Part shown: piece by piece, positions 7,901-14,204 of the stretch | How the letters are laid out: every line of letters begins with the position of its first letter | How positions within the stretch are numbered: position 1 is the first letter of the stretch | NCBI GenBank assembly: GCA_031286975.1 | Contig: JAITTM010000026.1 | Span: 1-14,204, forward strand | Reading direction: 5' to 3' | DNA from: Coriobacteriales bacterium | GTDB lineage: Bacteria > Actinomycetota > Coriobacteriia > Coriobacteriales > UBA8131 | DNA: 14,204 nucleotides | Position numbers and translations under genes: made by a program | Notes under the pieces: generated by a model | Seen by the model: the letters and a program-made list of their open reading frames with translations, nothing else | The model's database searches: none | Told to the model about the DNA's origin: nothing

Positions 7901-10900
7901 GCGTGCGTGCGGAGCCCTTTGGCATCATCGGCGTGGCGACGGATGGCAGCAACAACTACTCTGTGGTCGTGGGCGACAGCGCCGCCGACCTTGAACGCCG
8001 CGCGACCTACGAAGGCAAAACGCTCTTGCTGCGCGTTGTGGGCGAGGTCACGCGTAATGCCAGCGGGGTGTATACCTTCTCGCAGGGCAGCGTACTTCTC
8101 CACAACATCATTACCTTTACCATTGGGGCGGGCGGACACTTTCGTGTGTCGGAGGGGAGCGGCTCGGTCTCGCTTTCTGCCGCTGGGGGCAGAGCCTCCT
8201 TCCCCGGTCTGTCTGTTTCTACCACTAAGTTCGACGCGACGCTTCAGGCGGGAACCCGCTACAGCATGACGGACTACGCCGACCCGGACAACAATCCCAA
8301 CTTCAGCAATGTCGCGTTTGAGCTTATGTCCGATGCAATAGGCATGCCTGCGGGTCTGGGGTTAAACGCGAAGGTCAACGGGTTCAAGCTGCTTGACGGC
8401 AAGGTCATCTTTGGCGGAAAGCTCAACCTGAGCATAATGAACATAGCCGAGGATGCGCTGAACATTGACATCGAGCGGCTGCAGTACAGCATGGAAAACG
8501 GCAGCCTGAAGCGCGACGGCGCGGAGGCGTCGGGTCGAATTGCACTGGCGGGCGACGATACGGGGTTCTTGAACTACGTCTCCGTGGCGGCGGGCAACAA
8601 CTATTACGTCAAGGTCAACACCTTTCCCGGCGAGGAGCGGTACACCGTTGATCTCAACGGTAGCTATGGCGTTGTCGAGGGGCGCATCTTGGTCGACCTC
8701 ATCAGGTCGGAGCGTGCGGGCAGGCTCGTGCCCAACGCCATTGGCATGGAAGGCTATGGCGAAACCGGCATCGATCTTGTTCCGCCGCGCCTGTTGACGC
8801 TTAAGGGCGGTGGCTTCTACCTTTACGGACTTGCCGAGACAATAGACTGGCCCAACTTCCAGCTGGCACCGCCGCTGTCCATCGCAATCAAGGGACGCCT
8901 GGGTGTTGTCGAGGTGGTAGATGTCGACACAACGCTGCGTCTTGGCGCACGGAGTATCGGCGTGGACTTTGACACGTCGGTTGCCGGAACGGGCAAGTTC
9001 GACTTCCTCTCATTCTCGCCGGCCTCTGCAAGCCTCGACGTCAGTTGGCCAAATGCGGCAGACCCCAAAAACCTGACCTATGTAGCCGCAAGCCTCAAGG
9101 GAGAGTACTCGATACCAGCCTACTGGTTCATAGTCCAGCGCTACTCCGGCGGCATCGACTTTGCGATAAATAAGGGCAAGGCACCAACCTTTGCAGGGTA
9201 TTTTGCTGGCTCCTACTACATCCCCGGCTTCAAGGTTCCTATCGTAAAATGGAACGTGGGCGGCTGGGAGCTGCTTGGATACGGGGTCTACGTCAGCAGC
9301 TCCGAGATGTATACCACCGCAAACCTGCTTGGCAAGACGCTGCGCCTCAAGGTGGGCGTTGTCTACAAACCGTTTGACCCCTACGCGAGCATTGGCTACA
9401 AGGTATGGTTCTTTGGAAACCACGAAGGGGAGATCAACCTTTTCTCGGAGGATGCCTCTGTGGGCGACAGCCTGGCTGCGGATGTCCCCTATGTGGGTGA
9501 GAACGGCGAACAACTGGGCACCATCTCCATTGGTGACGGCTGGCGACTGGTGGGACGCTACGGCGTTGCCGGTGCCGAGTCAAGCCTAAGCCCGCTGGGA
9601 AGCGACACCGTTGTAACCTTGGACGTGGAGCCCCAGGCGCCTGAAGCGTCCTATGAGCTCGCGCCCATAACCGGCACGGGTGGCTACCAGAACATCATCG
9701 GCATAGACGGGCTCACGCGCGACAACCTGGAGCTGCTCTACGACAAGGACGGCGACACCACAACGGCGGACTGGACTCCTTACCCGCTTATTTGGGAGCG
9801 CGATGGCGCTGTCACCGAGGACAAGCCCCTCACCGGCGCCGAGATGCAAAATCCGCTGGCAAACGCCATGGACTTCTCCGCTGGCACCTTTACCAACAGC
9901 GAGACGGGCACCACTGAGCCAGGCAGCATCCTGCTCAAACTGGACGCGGGTATCTCCCCGTACTGGATGGTGCGCTCAGCTGACGGCGCGACGACCTTCA
10001 CCTGCTCGCAGGTACAGACAGATCCGCTCCCCAGCGTCACCAATGCCGCATTTGACAGCAGCGCCCAAACGCTGACGGTAAGCACAGATGGGCTTGTCAA
10101 CCCGGCTGGCGGCAGCCTTGACCCTGCCCGCTACTCCATCGATGTACAGATGGTGCCTGCCGGGGATGGCACGGGCGCAGGTAGCGCGAGCGGTGCGGCT
10201 GCTGGCGAAGGAGTCACGGCCGTGACGCTCGCCAGCGACATCGCGGTTACAAACACTGATCCGCTCACCATCGACCTTGCAAGCGCGCTGGCGGCTCTGC
10301 CGGTAAACCTCCCCACGGGTGATTATCAGATGACCGCCGTCTTAAAGGAGAAGGACCTTGCGGGCGAGAAGCAAGAGGTCGTGACCGGCTATACGGAGGA
10401 CGGCGCAGAGATAACCGAGTTGCAGCATGTCGCTGTTCCCATCGACACTGTCACTGCCGCGCAGACCTTCTCCTACGTAAACACCAACATACCCGCTGCG
10501 GTTGCAAGCGCCACGGCGACTCCTATCGGCAACGGTGCGCTGGAGCTTGCCTGGGATGCCGTGCGCGATCCTGCCACGGATACCGCCAGCGACTACATCG
10601 ACTACGAGGTACGCGCGCTTGACGCGAATGGCAACCCGATGTATGCCGCGGCATCCGAGGGTGCCGCTGATGCTGCGGCCGCGGCCACTACTGCCGAGGA
10701 AGGCGAGGGTCTAGGCGACCCAGCGGGCGAGGCCATCGAGGTTGTTGATCAGCAACCGCTGACATGGCTTTTCTCGCATGAGGATGCTGCCGCAGATGGA
10801 GGTACGGCGCTCAGCCTGTCTTTGGGCGGCCTTACACCAGGTGAGACCTACCGCTTTGAGATAACGCCGGTGCGTAGTTTGGACACCAGCACAGGCGCGG

Positions 10901-11949
10901 CAATGTTGAGGGGTGATGCCTACACGAGTGCGCCTGTCTTTGTCCCCCTGCCAGAGCCTGCCGCCATTGCGCTGAGCTTTGGTGGAGCGCGAGAAGACCT
11001 GGATGAGATAAGCGGCGAGAGCGTCGTTCACGCAAACAGCGATTATACGCTGGGCGTAAGTTTTGACAGGGATGTCAGCTACGAGCTGCGCTACAGCGAC
11101 GGCGAGGTCAGCAACAGCGTCATGGCATCCGGCACCGCCGCGGCGGGCGAGGTTGTCGAGGTAACGGTGGCGGGCTCGACGGAGCACCCGGTCAACCTGA
11201 TAACCGTCAAGGCGACAACGGCGGCAGGCGACGAGAGCTACCGCAGCTTCACGAGCTACTACAGCAACCAGAAGCCGACGATGTTTGTCGAGACGGACGC
11301 CGAGGGCACGGTCTATGCCGATCAGGACGGCAACTTCTCGTTGACGGGCCAGACGGTGGCAGGCTACGTTATCCAGGTGGTGACAGGCGAGGCTACCGAG
11401 CTGGTGGCCAACGCTGACGGTGCCTTCAGGTTCGACGGGAATATGAGCAAACTGCCGCTTGGTGAGCAGTCAGGGGCAGGTTCCAGCGCGTCAGCTGCAC
11501 CCGCGGCCGACGAGGTTCGCTGGATATCGCTGAGCGTCTACGATGCCTCCGGCAACACCGACACGCAAACGGTGAAGGTCATGGTCGGCCCCACCACAAC
11601 CCCGCCGTCGGGACCGTGGGTGCCCTCGGTGCCCGGAGCGCCTTCCTCGCCCTCCGCGCCCTCATACGGCGGCTCACGAGGGGGATCCACCTACGGCTTC
11701 AACAGTGCTGTGGATGACTTTCTTGCGCTGCCACCAGCCACCGGTTCTGGGGCCACAGCTGGCTCCGGCTCCGGCGGCCTCGGCGGCAGTGGCGCTGGCA
11801 CCGTCGACCAACCAGACGACGCGGTTGCGCTGGCTCCGCTGCCGGCAGACAACTCCTTTGCGCTCTATGTTCTTTTTGCTGCCATCGCACTCGGGCTGCT
11901 GAGCGCCTTTTTGGCCGCTCGCTACCGCCGCCGGGCAAAGGGGGCCTGA
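4999..11949 (+). CDS. Giant exported modular surface protein (DUF6273-like N-terminus, Ig-like/FnIII modules, C-terminal membrane anchor)
   Basis: This 2316-aa protein starts at the ATG at 4999, preceded by AAAGGGG five nt upstream; the in-frame ATG at 4951 has no clear ribosome site. A signal peptide spans about 1-48 (core LCLALALVLACGMLV, likely cut ASA/ED). Residues 68-297 resemble DUF6273 modules of bacterial surface proteins: GYEWYVIGYDG, NNYWLRSAG (235-243), then AIRPALSLDLSSVLF (280-294). About 445-550 resembles a bacterial Ig-like (Big_5/SbsA) module. Residues about 975-1475 are a long beta-rich region of unknown family. About 1835-1990 is FnIII-like with an Ala/Glu-rich loop insert, followed by another Ig-like stretch. 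A Pro/Ser then Gly-rich linker (about 2198-2275), a transmembrane helix (2287-2307) and RYRRRAKGA end the protein. No catalytic motif is seen. An adhesin or host-interaction role is inferred. It is transcribed divergently from the sensor operon. Confidence 0.93.
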   Translation: MRENPSGRKNSFTKENHLGRKALCLALALVLACGMLVSTPRLREASAEDLAPLAAGESSLVVNETVIGFAGYEWYVIGYDGTGVYSTADDNSMTLWMKTLDTPFGSTAWRALSTEPAEGYSPYEGWYDPPGSVPSILDTWYYADNPAGFAAWSAPWEYAGSTLQQRMEEIAAGLDAKESQLINARTIQSDPFSDTFPTVTPDLANQKLWPLSLREYQALGSGGTTVGYYRVPGINNYWLRSAGKYTTVVTNYENKAVACFPSGGTSTYAASAFDVNGAFAIRPALSLDLSSVLFISAASAKSSTEVGGTLQAASSGAQKLTVTDDATQKLQYVYAAQAEQDVSTSGALSFGFTGATTGEGQYVSCILQKKDAPLNLSYYGKLASTADKSYGTLSIPLAGIADGNYTLKIFSEKVNDDAFTTDFASTPVTMDLSVAAGRALVIGGTVDNVQPQASVVWSRDGITGNDTVSVNFGEEMDTASAPNLTLSSLRDSTPTTLTGGTWSADGKSYTCTTSELALETRYSVDFDLTAFTDLVGNTVMDETPYSFDTSPQTGYALNWQAASGCTITQTAIRAELGDTVNFSVATLTGTPPLVTATYTVFDANGKKSFGAVNINNLGGGNYSFVMPKGDVEIYAYVLEASSIPLIVEPGEHMSARLDSLYARQGSTVALTTADSQDYHLIQAQLWAAEQNADGSYTATGSDPLATIALDGVSVGHFTVPSLSAPATALIVRLIDTAKPRNSVAFPASLTLNGATVTIAPRDTTGWQQANGSWTTQNYRDGQHASLALVVQERNYSVNVDEVSLLGAPLSHASSSTNVGGTATTMLSFTMPAFTDTASWTGGSITIALSAQRIPAEMSATSAVAVPGAWWSAARILVKGSGLEQVKGEGLDFPAFDSAKQAQLKTVTLQNGSKTATFAPGDITLNPDGTLSIALSEAFKQAFGEPASDLFYLSVGNRNLPLYISRDYRVRAEPFGIIGVATDGSNNYSVVVGDSAADLERRATYEGKTLLLRVVGEVTRNASGVYTFSQGSVLLHNIITFTIGAGGHFRVSEGSGSVSLSAAGGRASFPGLSVSTTKFDATLQAGTRYSMTDYADPDNNPNFSNVAFELMSDAIGMPAGLGLNAKVNGFKLLDGKVIFGGKLNLSIMNIAEDALNIDIERLQYSMENGSLKRDGAEASGRIALAGDDTGFLNYVSVAAGNNYYVKVNTFPGEERYTVDLNGSYGVVEGRILVDLIRSERAGRLVPNAIGMEGYGETGIDLVPPRLLTLKGGGFYLYGLAETIDWPNFQLAPPLSIAIKGRLGVVEVVDVDTTLRLGARSIGVDFDTSVAGTGKFDFLSFSPASASLDVSWPNAADPKNLTYVAASLKGEYSIPAYWFIVQRYSGGIDFAINKGKAPTFAGYFAGSYYIPGFKVPIVKWNVGGWELLGYGVYVSSSEMYTTANLLGKTLRLKVGVVYKPFDPYASIGYKVWFFGNHEGEINLFSEDASVGDSLAADVPYVGENGEQLGTISIGDGWRLVGRYGVAGAESSLSPLGSDTVVTLDVEPQAPEASYELAPITGTGGYQNIIGIDGLTRDNLELLYDKDGDTTTADWTPYPLIWERDGAVTEDKPLTGAEMQNPLANAMDFSAGTFTNSETGTTEPGSILLKLDAGISPYWMVRSADGATTFTCSQVQTDPLPSVTNAAFDSSAQTLTVSTDGLVNPAGGSLDPARYSIDVQMVPAGDGTGAGSASGAAAGEGVTAVTLASDIAVTNTDPLTIDLASALAALPVNLPTGDYQMTAVLKEKDLAGEKQEVVTGYTEDGAEITELQHVAVPIDTVTAAQTFSYVNTNIPAAVASATATPIGNGALELAWDAVRDPATDTASDYIDYEVRALDANGNPMYAAASEGAADAAAAATTAEEGEGLGDPAGEAIEVVDQQPLTWLFSHEDAAADGGTALSLSLGGLTPGETYRFEITPVRSLDTSTGAAMLRGDAYTSAPVFVPLPEPAAIALSFGGAREDLDEISGESVVHANSDYTLGVSFDRDVSYELRYSDGEVSNSVMASGTAAAGEVVEVTVAGSTEHPVNLITVKATTAAGDESYRSFTSYYSNQKPTMFVETDAEGTVYADQDGNFSLTGQTVAGYVIQVVTGEATELVANADGAFRFDGNMSKLPLGEQSGAGSSASAAPAADEVRWISLSVYDASGNTDTQTVKVMVGPTTTPPSGPWVPSVPGAPSSPSAPSYGGSRGGSTYGFNSAVDDFLALPPATGSGATAGSGSGGLGGSGAGTVDQPDDAVALAPLPADNSFALYVLFAAIALGLLSAFLAARYRRRAKGA

Positions 11950-11972
11950 TGCCCGTGTGTCTTGGCAAACAG

Positions 11973-12024
11973 TAGCAGGGGCAATAGCAGGGGGTCGGTT
12001 CTGCCGTTATCGGCCTCCTGCTAT
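11973..12024 (+). repeat. Hairpin with 14-bp stem after the surface gene, with a 12-bp direct repeat at its foot
   Basis: The left arm (11984-11997, ATAGCAGGGGGTCG) pairs with CGGCCTCCTGCTAT (12011-12024) across a 13-nt loop; two of the pairs are G-U. TAGCAGGGG occurs at 11973 and again at 11985, so the left foot of the hairpin is itself tandemly repeated. It begins 35 bp after the surface-gene stop codon. No U-run follows, so it may be a non-canonical terminator or a 3'-end stabilising hairpin. Confidence 0.5.
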
Positions 12025-12030
12025 GGGTAT

Positions 12031-12082
12031 GCGTGCCGCCCTGTGCCGTACACCGTGCCGCTCTGCGTGCCGCCCTGTGCCG
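12031..12082. repeat. 18-bp perfect direct repeat upstream of rpmE
   Basis: GCGTGCCGCCCTGTGCCG occurs at 12031-12048 and 12065-12082, a period of 34 bp. The DNA between contains a degenerate partial unit (CCGTGCCGCTCT). It ends about 40 bp before the rpmE -10 box. It may be a slippage-derived duplication, as no binding motif is recognised. A reading frame through it joins rpmE but has no start signal of its own. Confidence 0.55.
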
Positions 12083-12119
12083 CACTGCGCAAATCCTCGA
12101 TGGTATTCTCCAAAGTCTG

Positions 12120-12128
12120 TGCTACAAT
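12120..12128 (+). promoter_or_regulatory. Extended -10 promoter of rpmE
   Basis: TGC-TACAAT (12120-12128) is a good extended -10 element. The -35 region, around 12097-12106, is poor, as is common for extended -10 promoters. The predicted start near 12135 gives a leader of roughly 48 nt that contains the hairpin at 12145-12165. Confidence 0.55.
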
Positions 12129-12135
12129 TGCAAAC

Positions 12136-12180
12136 CTGTGTCCCGCCTTGGTCGGAAACCAAGGCATCGAATAGGAGAGC
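12136..12180 (+). ncRNA. Candidate L31 ribosomal-protein leader hairpin
   Basis: Within the predicted 5' leader of rpmE, GCCTTGGT (12145-12152) pairs perfectly with ACCAAGGC (12158-12165) around the loop CGGAA. The RNA then runs into AGGAGA and the start codon. Ribosomal-protein leaders for L31 have been described in several bacterial groups, and I recall one for Coriobacteria; I did not compare this sequence with that model. A role in autoregulation by L31 is therefore inferred from position and structure. Confidence 0.45.
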
Positions 12181-12182
12181 TC

Positions 12183-12647
12183 ATGAAAAAAGGAATCCAT
12201 CCCGATTACGTTGAATGTCAGGTTCGCTGCTCCTGCGGCAACACGTTTGTCACGCACGCGACCAAGCCCCAGCTCCATGTCGAGCTCTGCAACGAGTGCC
12301 ATCCCTTCTACACCGGTCAACAGAAGTTCGTAGACACCGGCGGACGCGTTCAGCGCTTCTCGGATAAGTTCGGGTCTGCCTCAAGTGCCGTCGCCCAGCG
12401 CGAGGCCGCCAAGAAGGCCGCACACGCCGAGGCAACCGCCAAGGCCGAGGCCGCAGCCAAGGCCGCTCGCGAGCAGAAAGCCGCCGAGAAGGCCGCCAAG
12501 GCAGCCCAGTATGCCGAGAAGGCCGCCAAGGCTGTCGCTCCCGCTGAAGAGGCCCCCGCAGATGCCGCCGCCGTCGCTGAGGCTGCCACCGATGATGCCC
12601 CCGCCACAGAGGCCGAGGCAGTCGCAGACGAGGCAGCAGCCGAGTAG
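12183..12647 (+). CDS. rpmE: 50S ribosomal protein L31 with long low-complexity C-terminal tail
   Basis: This 154-aa protein joins the large ribosomal subunit. The core (about 1-68) is a typical zinc-binding L31: MKKGIHPDY, ligands C16, C18, C36 and C39, and [21 protein letters not shown]. Typical L31 proteins are about 65-90 residues. Here residues about 70-154 add a tail rich in Ala, Lys and Glu ([20 protein letters not shown]), shifting to acidic Ala/Glu/Asp near the end, likely helical then disordered. The start ATG at 12183 has AGGAGA five nt upstream; an upstream frame to 12033 lacks a start signal and crosses the promoter. Zinc ligands suggest the zinc-replete C+ paralogue. It is followed by a strong terminator. 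Confidence 0.97.
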   Translation: MKKGIHPDYVECQVRCSCGNTFVTHATKPQLHVELCNECHPFYTGQQKFVDTGGRVQRFSDKFGSASSAVAQREAAKKAAHAEATAKAEAAAKAAREQKAAEKAAKAAQYAEKAAKAVAPAEEAPADAAAVAEAATDDAPATEAEAVADEAAAE

Positions 12648-12681
12648 CGCAGATACGCGCGCGACCAACAACCGAGCGCAC

Positions 12682-12715
12682 ACAGGAAGTCGGGAGCTCC
12701 CGGCTTCCTGTTTTT
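12682..12715 (+). terminator. Rho-independent terminator of rpmE
   Basis: ACAGGAAGTCGGG (from 12682) pairs with CCCGGCTTCCTGT (to 12711) through a central GAGCTC; one pair is G-U. TTTTT follows at 12711-12715. It lies 35 bp after the rpmE stop codon and separates rpmE from thyX transcription. Confidence 0.93.
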
Positions 12716-12805
12716 GTGACGTGTTGGTATCCTTTATCCATCGAGGAAGCTCGGCAAGCTACACTGCAAACCACACCGATTGCACGCAGCTCAGAGGAGA
12801 AGCCC

Positions 12806-13486
12806 ATGCATGTGACTCTGCTGTACCACACACCTGATCCGCAGCGCGCAGTCGCCACAGCCGCACGGCTCTGCTACGCACCCATCGGTGCCGCTGAACT
12901 TATGGAGAGCCTAGATGCCGCACGCATCGAAAGCGTGCTTGCCACCATCATGAGAAGCGGGCACTTCTCCACCTTAGAACATGCCTCCTATACCTTTGCG
13001 GTTGACGGCGTGAGCCGCGCGCTGACCCATCAGCTGGTGCGCCACCGCATCGCGAGCTTCAACCAGCAGAGCCAGCGCTACGTGACCCTTGGCGACGAGC
13101 CAGATGTCGTGCTGCCATCTTCTATCGCGGGCAATCCTGAGACCCTAAGCCTCTTTGATACGGCTATCGACTGTGCCTATGCAACCTATGCGCAGCTGGT
13201 CGAGGCGGGTGTGCCCGCTGAGGATGCCCGCTACGTGCTGCCCAACGCCTGCGTGACCAAGATAGCCATCACGATGAACATCCGCGAACTGCTCCACTTC
13301 TTTGAGCTGCGCTGCTGCCATCGCGCGCAGTGGGAGATACAGGAGCTCGCCAGCAGGATGCTTGAGCTGGTGGAGCCAACCGCTCCCTTCATCTTCATGG
13401 ACGCGGGTGCCGCCTGCCGCCGTGGCCCCTGCACCGAGGGCAAGATGAGCTGCGGCGAGCCGTTTGAGCGAGTCGTGCGCCCGTGA
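12806..13486 (+). CDS. thyX: Flavin-dependent thymidylate synthase ThyX
   Basis: This 226-aa cytoplasmic enzyme makes dTMP from dUMP using FAD, NAD(P)H and methylenetetrahydrofolate. The signature RHRX7S is present as RHRIASFNQQS (79-89) followed by QRY. HFSTLEHASYTF (53-64), ARYVLPNA (131-138) and the NIRELLHFFELRCC block (148-161) match the family. The C-terminus GAACRRGPCTEGKMSCGEP holds three cysteines, a tail I associate with ThyX of several anaerobes. The start ATG at 12806 follows AGAGGAGA; the in-frame ATG at 12716 is just after the rpmE terminator and has no ribosome site. A possible -10, TACACT (12760-12765), has no clear -35. Its stop overlaps the next start (GTGA). Confidence 0.97.
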   Translation: MHVTLLYHTPDPQRAVATAARLCYAPIGAAELMESLDAARIESVLATIMRSGHFSTLEHASYTFAVDGVSRALTHQLVRHRIASFNQQSQRYVTLGDEPDVVLPSSIAGNPETLSLFDTAIDCAYATYAQLVEAGVPAEDARYVLPNACVTKIAITMNIRELLHFFELRCCHRAQWEIQELASRMLELVEPTAPFIFMDAGAACRRGPCTEGKMSCGEPFERVVRP

Positions 13487-14204
13487 GCAAGACAATCAAG
13501 ACACTGAAAAGCGAGGGTGAGGCCGTTTTAAAGGCACCGCTCAGCCCAAAAACCGATGCGGCGCGTGCCCGCGAGACCGAGGGTGTCGTCTGCCAGACGC
13601 ACGTGGGCGGTCAGGCGCTCATCGAGGGCATCATGATGCGCGGCAAGTACAACTGGGCGGTTGCCGTGCGTGAGCCCAGTGGCAACATCTACCTCGAAGA
13701 ACACGACCTTGTCAGTGGCAGGGACAAGAATTCCTGGATGTACAAACCCCTCGTGCGTGGCTGCACCGCCATGGTCGAGTCGCTTGCCCTGGGCTACCAG
13801 GCGCTCCAGATCGCCGCCGAGCACGCCTTCGATTTCGATGAGGACGAAGAGCAGCAGGAGGAAGAGCACCACCAAGACGGGGAGAAGGTCGGGGATTTTC
13901 TGCCTGAGCCACTCACTCCCGCCGATGAGCTTGCTGCTGGCCACCCCGCCGCGCCCGCTTTCGCCGCCGATGAGCTTGCCGCTGGCCACCCTGCTCAGCC
14001 CGAGCCCACCGCCGAGCCTACCACCCCCGTTCCTACCGCGCTTGCTGCGAGCGAATCCGCTCCCGCCTCTGCCCCCGCCGCCTCCGCACCCGCTCCCGCT
14101 GACAACGGCATCCCCAAGGGCATCATGACCGTCAGCATGATCATCGGTCTGCTTTTGGGTGTGGTGATCTTCATCGTGCTGCCCGCCATTGTCACCAATC
14201 TCAT
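13483..14204 (+). CDS. DUF1385 (YqhQ-like) membrane protein, 3' end outside the window
   Basis: The first 240 codons are present. The GTG start overlaps the thyX stop as GTGA, suggesting translational coupling, although I see no clear Shine-Dalgarno. Family hallmarks are VGGQALIEGIMMRG (41-54), WAVAVREPSG (58-67) and KPLVRGCTAMVESLALGYQAL (88-108). An acidic stretch (117-134, DFDEDEEQQEEEHH) and an Ala/Pro-rich linker (141-207) follow; the linker is probably lineage-specific. The first transmembrane helix starts at about 214 (IMTVSMIIGLLLGVVIFIVLPAIV) and is followed by the window edge. DUF1385 proteins are conserved multi-pass membrane proteins of unknown biochemical role, often next to prfA and prmC, which may follow here. 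Confidence 0.92.
   Translation, partial: MSKTIKTLKSEGEAVLKAPLSPKTDAARARETEGVVCQTHVGGQALIEGIMMRGKYNWAVAVREPSGNIYLEEHDLVSGRDKNSWMYKPLVRGCTAMVESLALGYQALQIAAEHAFDFDEDEEQQEEEHHQDGEKVGDFLPEPLTPADELAAGHPAAPAFAADELAAGHPAQPEPTAEPTTPVPTALAASESAPASAPAASAPAPADNGIPKGIMTVSMIIGLLLGVVIFIVLPAIVTNL
13921..13995 (+). repeat. 30-bp in-frame duplication within the DUF1385 linker
   Basis: The two copies, 13921-13950 and 13966-13995 (period 45 bp), match at 27 of 30 bases. All three differences are synonymous, so both encode ADELAAGHPA. The repeat sits in the low-complexity linker between the conserved N-terminal domain and the first membrane helix. It is a recent or conserved slippage-type expansion of the linker. 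Confidence 0.8.

Noticed and set aside
12033..12182. N-terminal extension of L31 to 12033
   Set aside because: It would include the promoter and leader hairpin. L31 starts typically with MKxxIHP, which matches the ATG at 12183.
12716..12805. N-terminal extension of ThyX to 12716
   Set aside because: It starts one base after the rpmE terminator T-run without a ribosome site. Family alignment begins at MHVTLL with AGAGGAGA upstream.

Overview
The window looks like chromosomal DNA of a high-GC actinobacterium of class Coriobacteriia, probably near Olsenella/Atopobium (Atopobiaceae). The basis is the right-hand gene order rpmE (with a long Ala/Lys/Glu tail) - thyX - DUF1385 (YqhQ-like) protein, the GC-rich codon use, and the AgrC/AgrA-type sensor locus beside a very large DUF6273-type surface protein. 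The genus is inferred from recalled gene order and family resemblance, not from a search.

Layout. 1-226: non-coding left edge with two 27-bp imperfect direct repeats and three small inverted repeats, downstream of a minus-strand operon. 227-4606 (minus): a tightly coupled three-gene operon, read from right to left. It holds a LytTR response regulator (GTG start at 4606), a 469-aa exported, C-terminally membrane-anchored protein of unknown function (ATGA overlap with the regulator), and a 747-aa GHKL histidine kinase with an extracellular domain and multi-helix membrane region (TTG start at 2470, 11-bp overlap). 4607-4998: divergent intergenic region with a good minus-strand promoter and a striking AT-rich operator-like array (15-bp perfect inverted repeat plus two further half-sites). 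4999-11949 (plus): a 2316-aa exported modular surface protein. 11950-12182: intergenic region with a 14-bp-stem hairpin, an 18-bp direct repeat, the rpmE promoter and a short leader hairpin. 12183-12647: rpmE. 12682-12715: a strong intrinsic terminator. 12806-13486: thyX. 13483 to the end: a 5' partial DUF1385 membrane protein overlapping thyX by 4 bp (GTGA).

How the parts may work together. The left two thirds look like one sensing-and-surface locus. The kinase and the intercalated exported protein present domains outside the cell, the LytTR regulator is the DNA-binding output, and the giant divergent surface gene is the obvious candidate target. The AT-rich half-site array between the two promoters is the natural candidate binding site, for this regulator or another. 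That link is inference from position only. The right third is a housekeeping block: ribosomal protein L31 (possibly autoregulated through its leader), flavin-dependent thymidylate synthase and a conserved membrane protein.

No tRNA, rRNA, CRISPR array, transposase, integrase or phage gene was seen.
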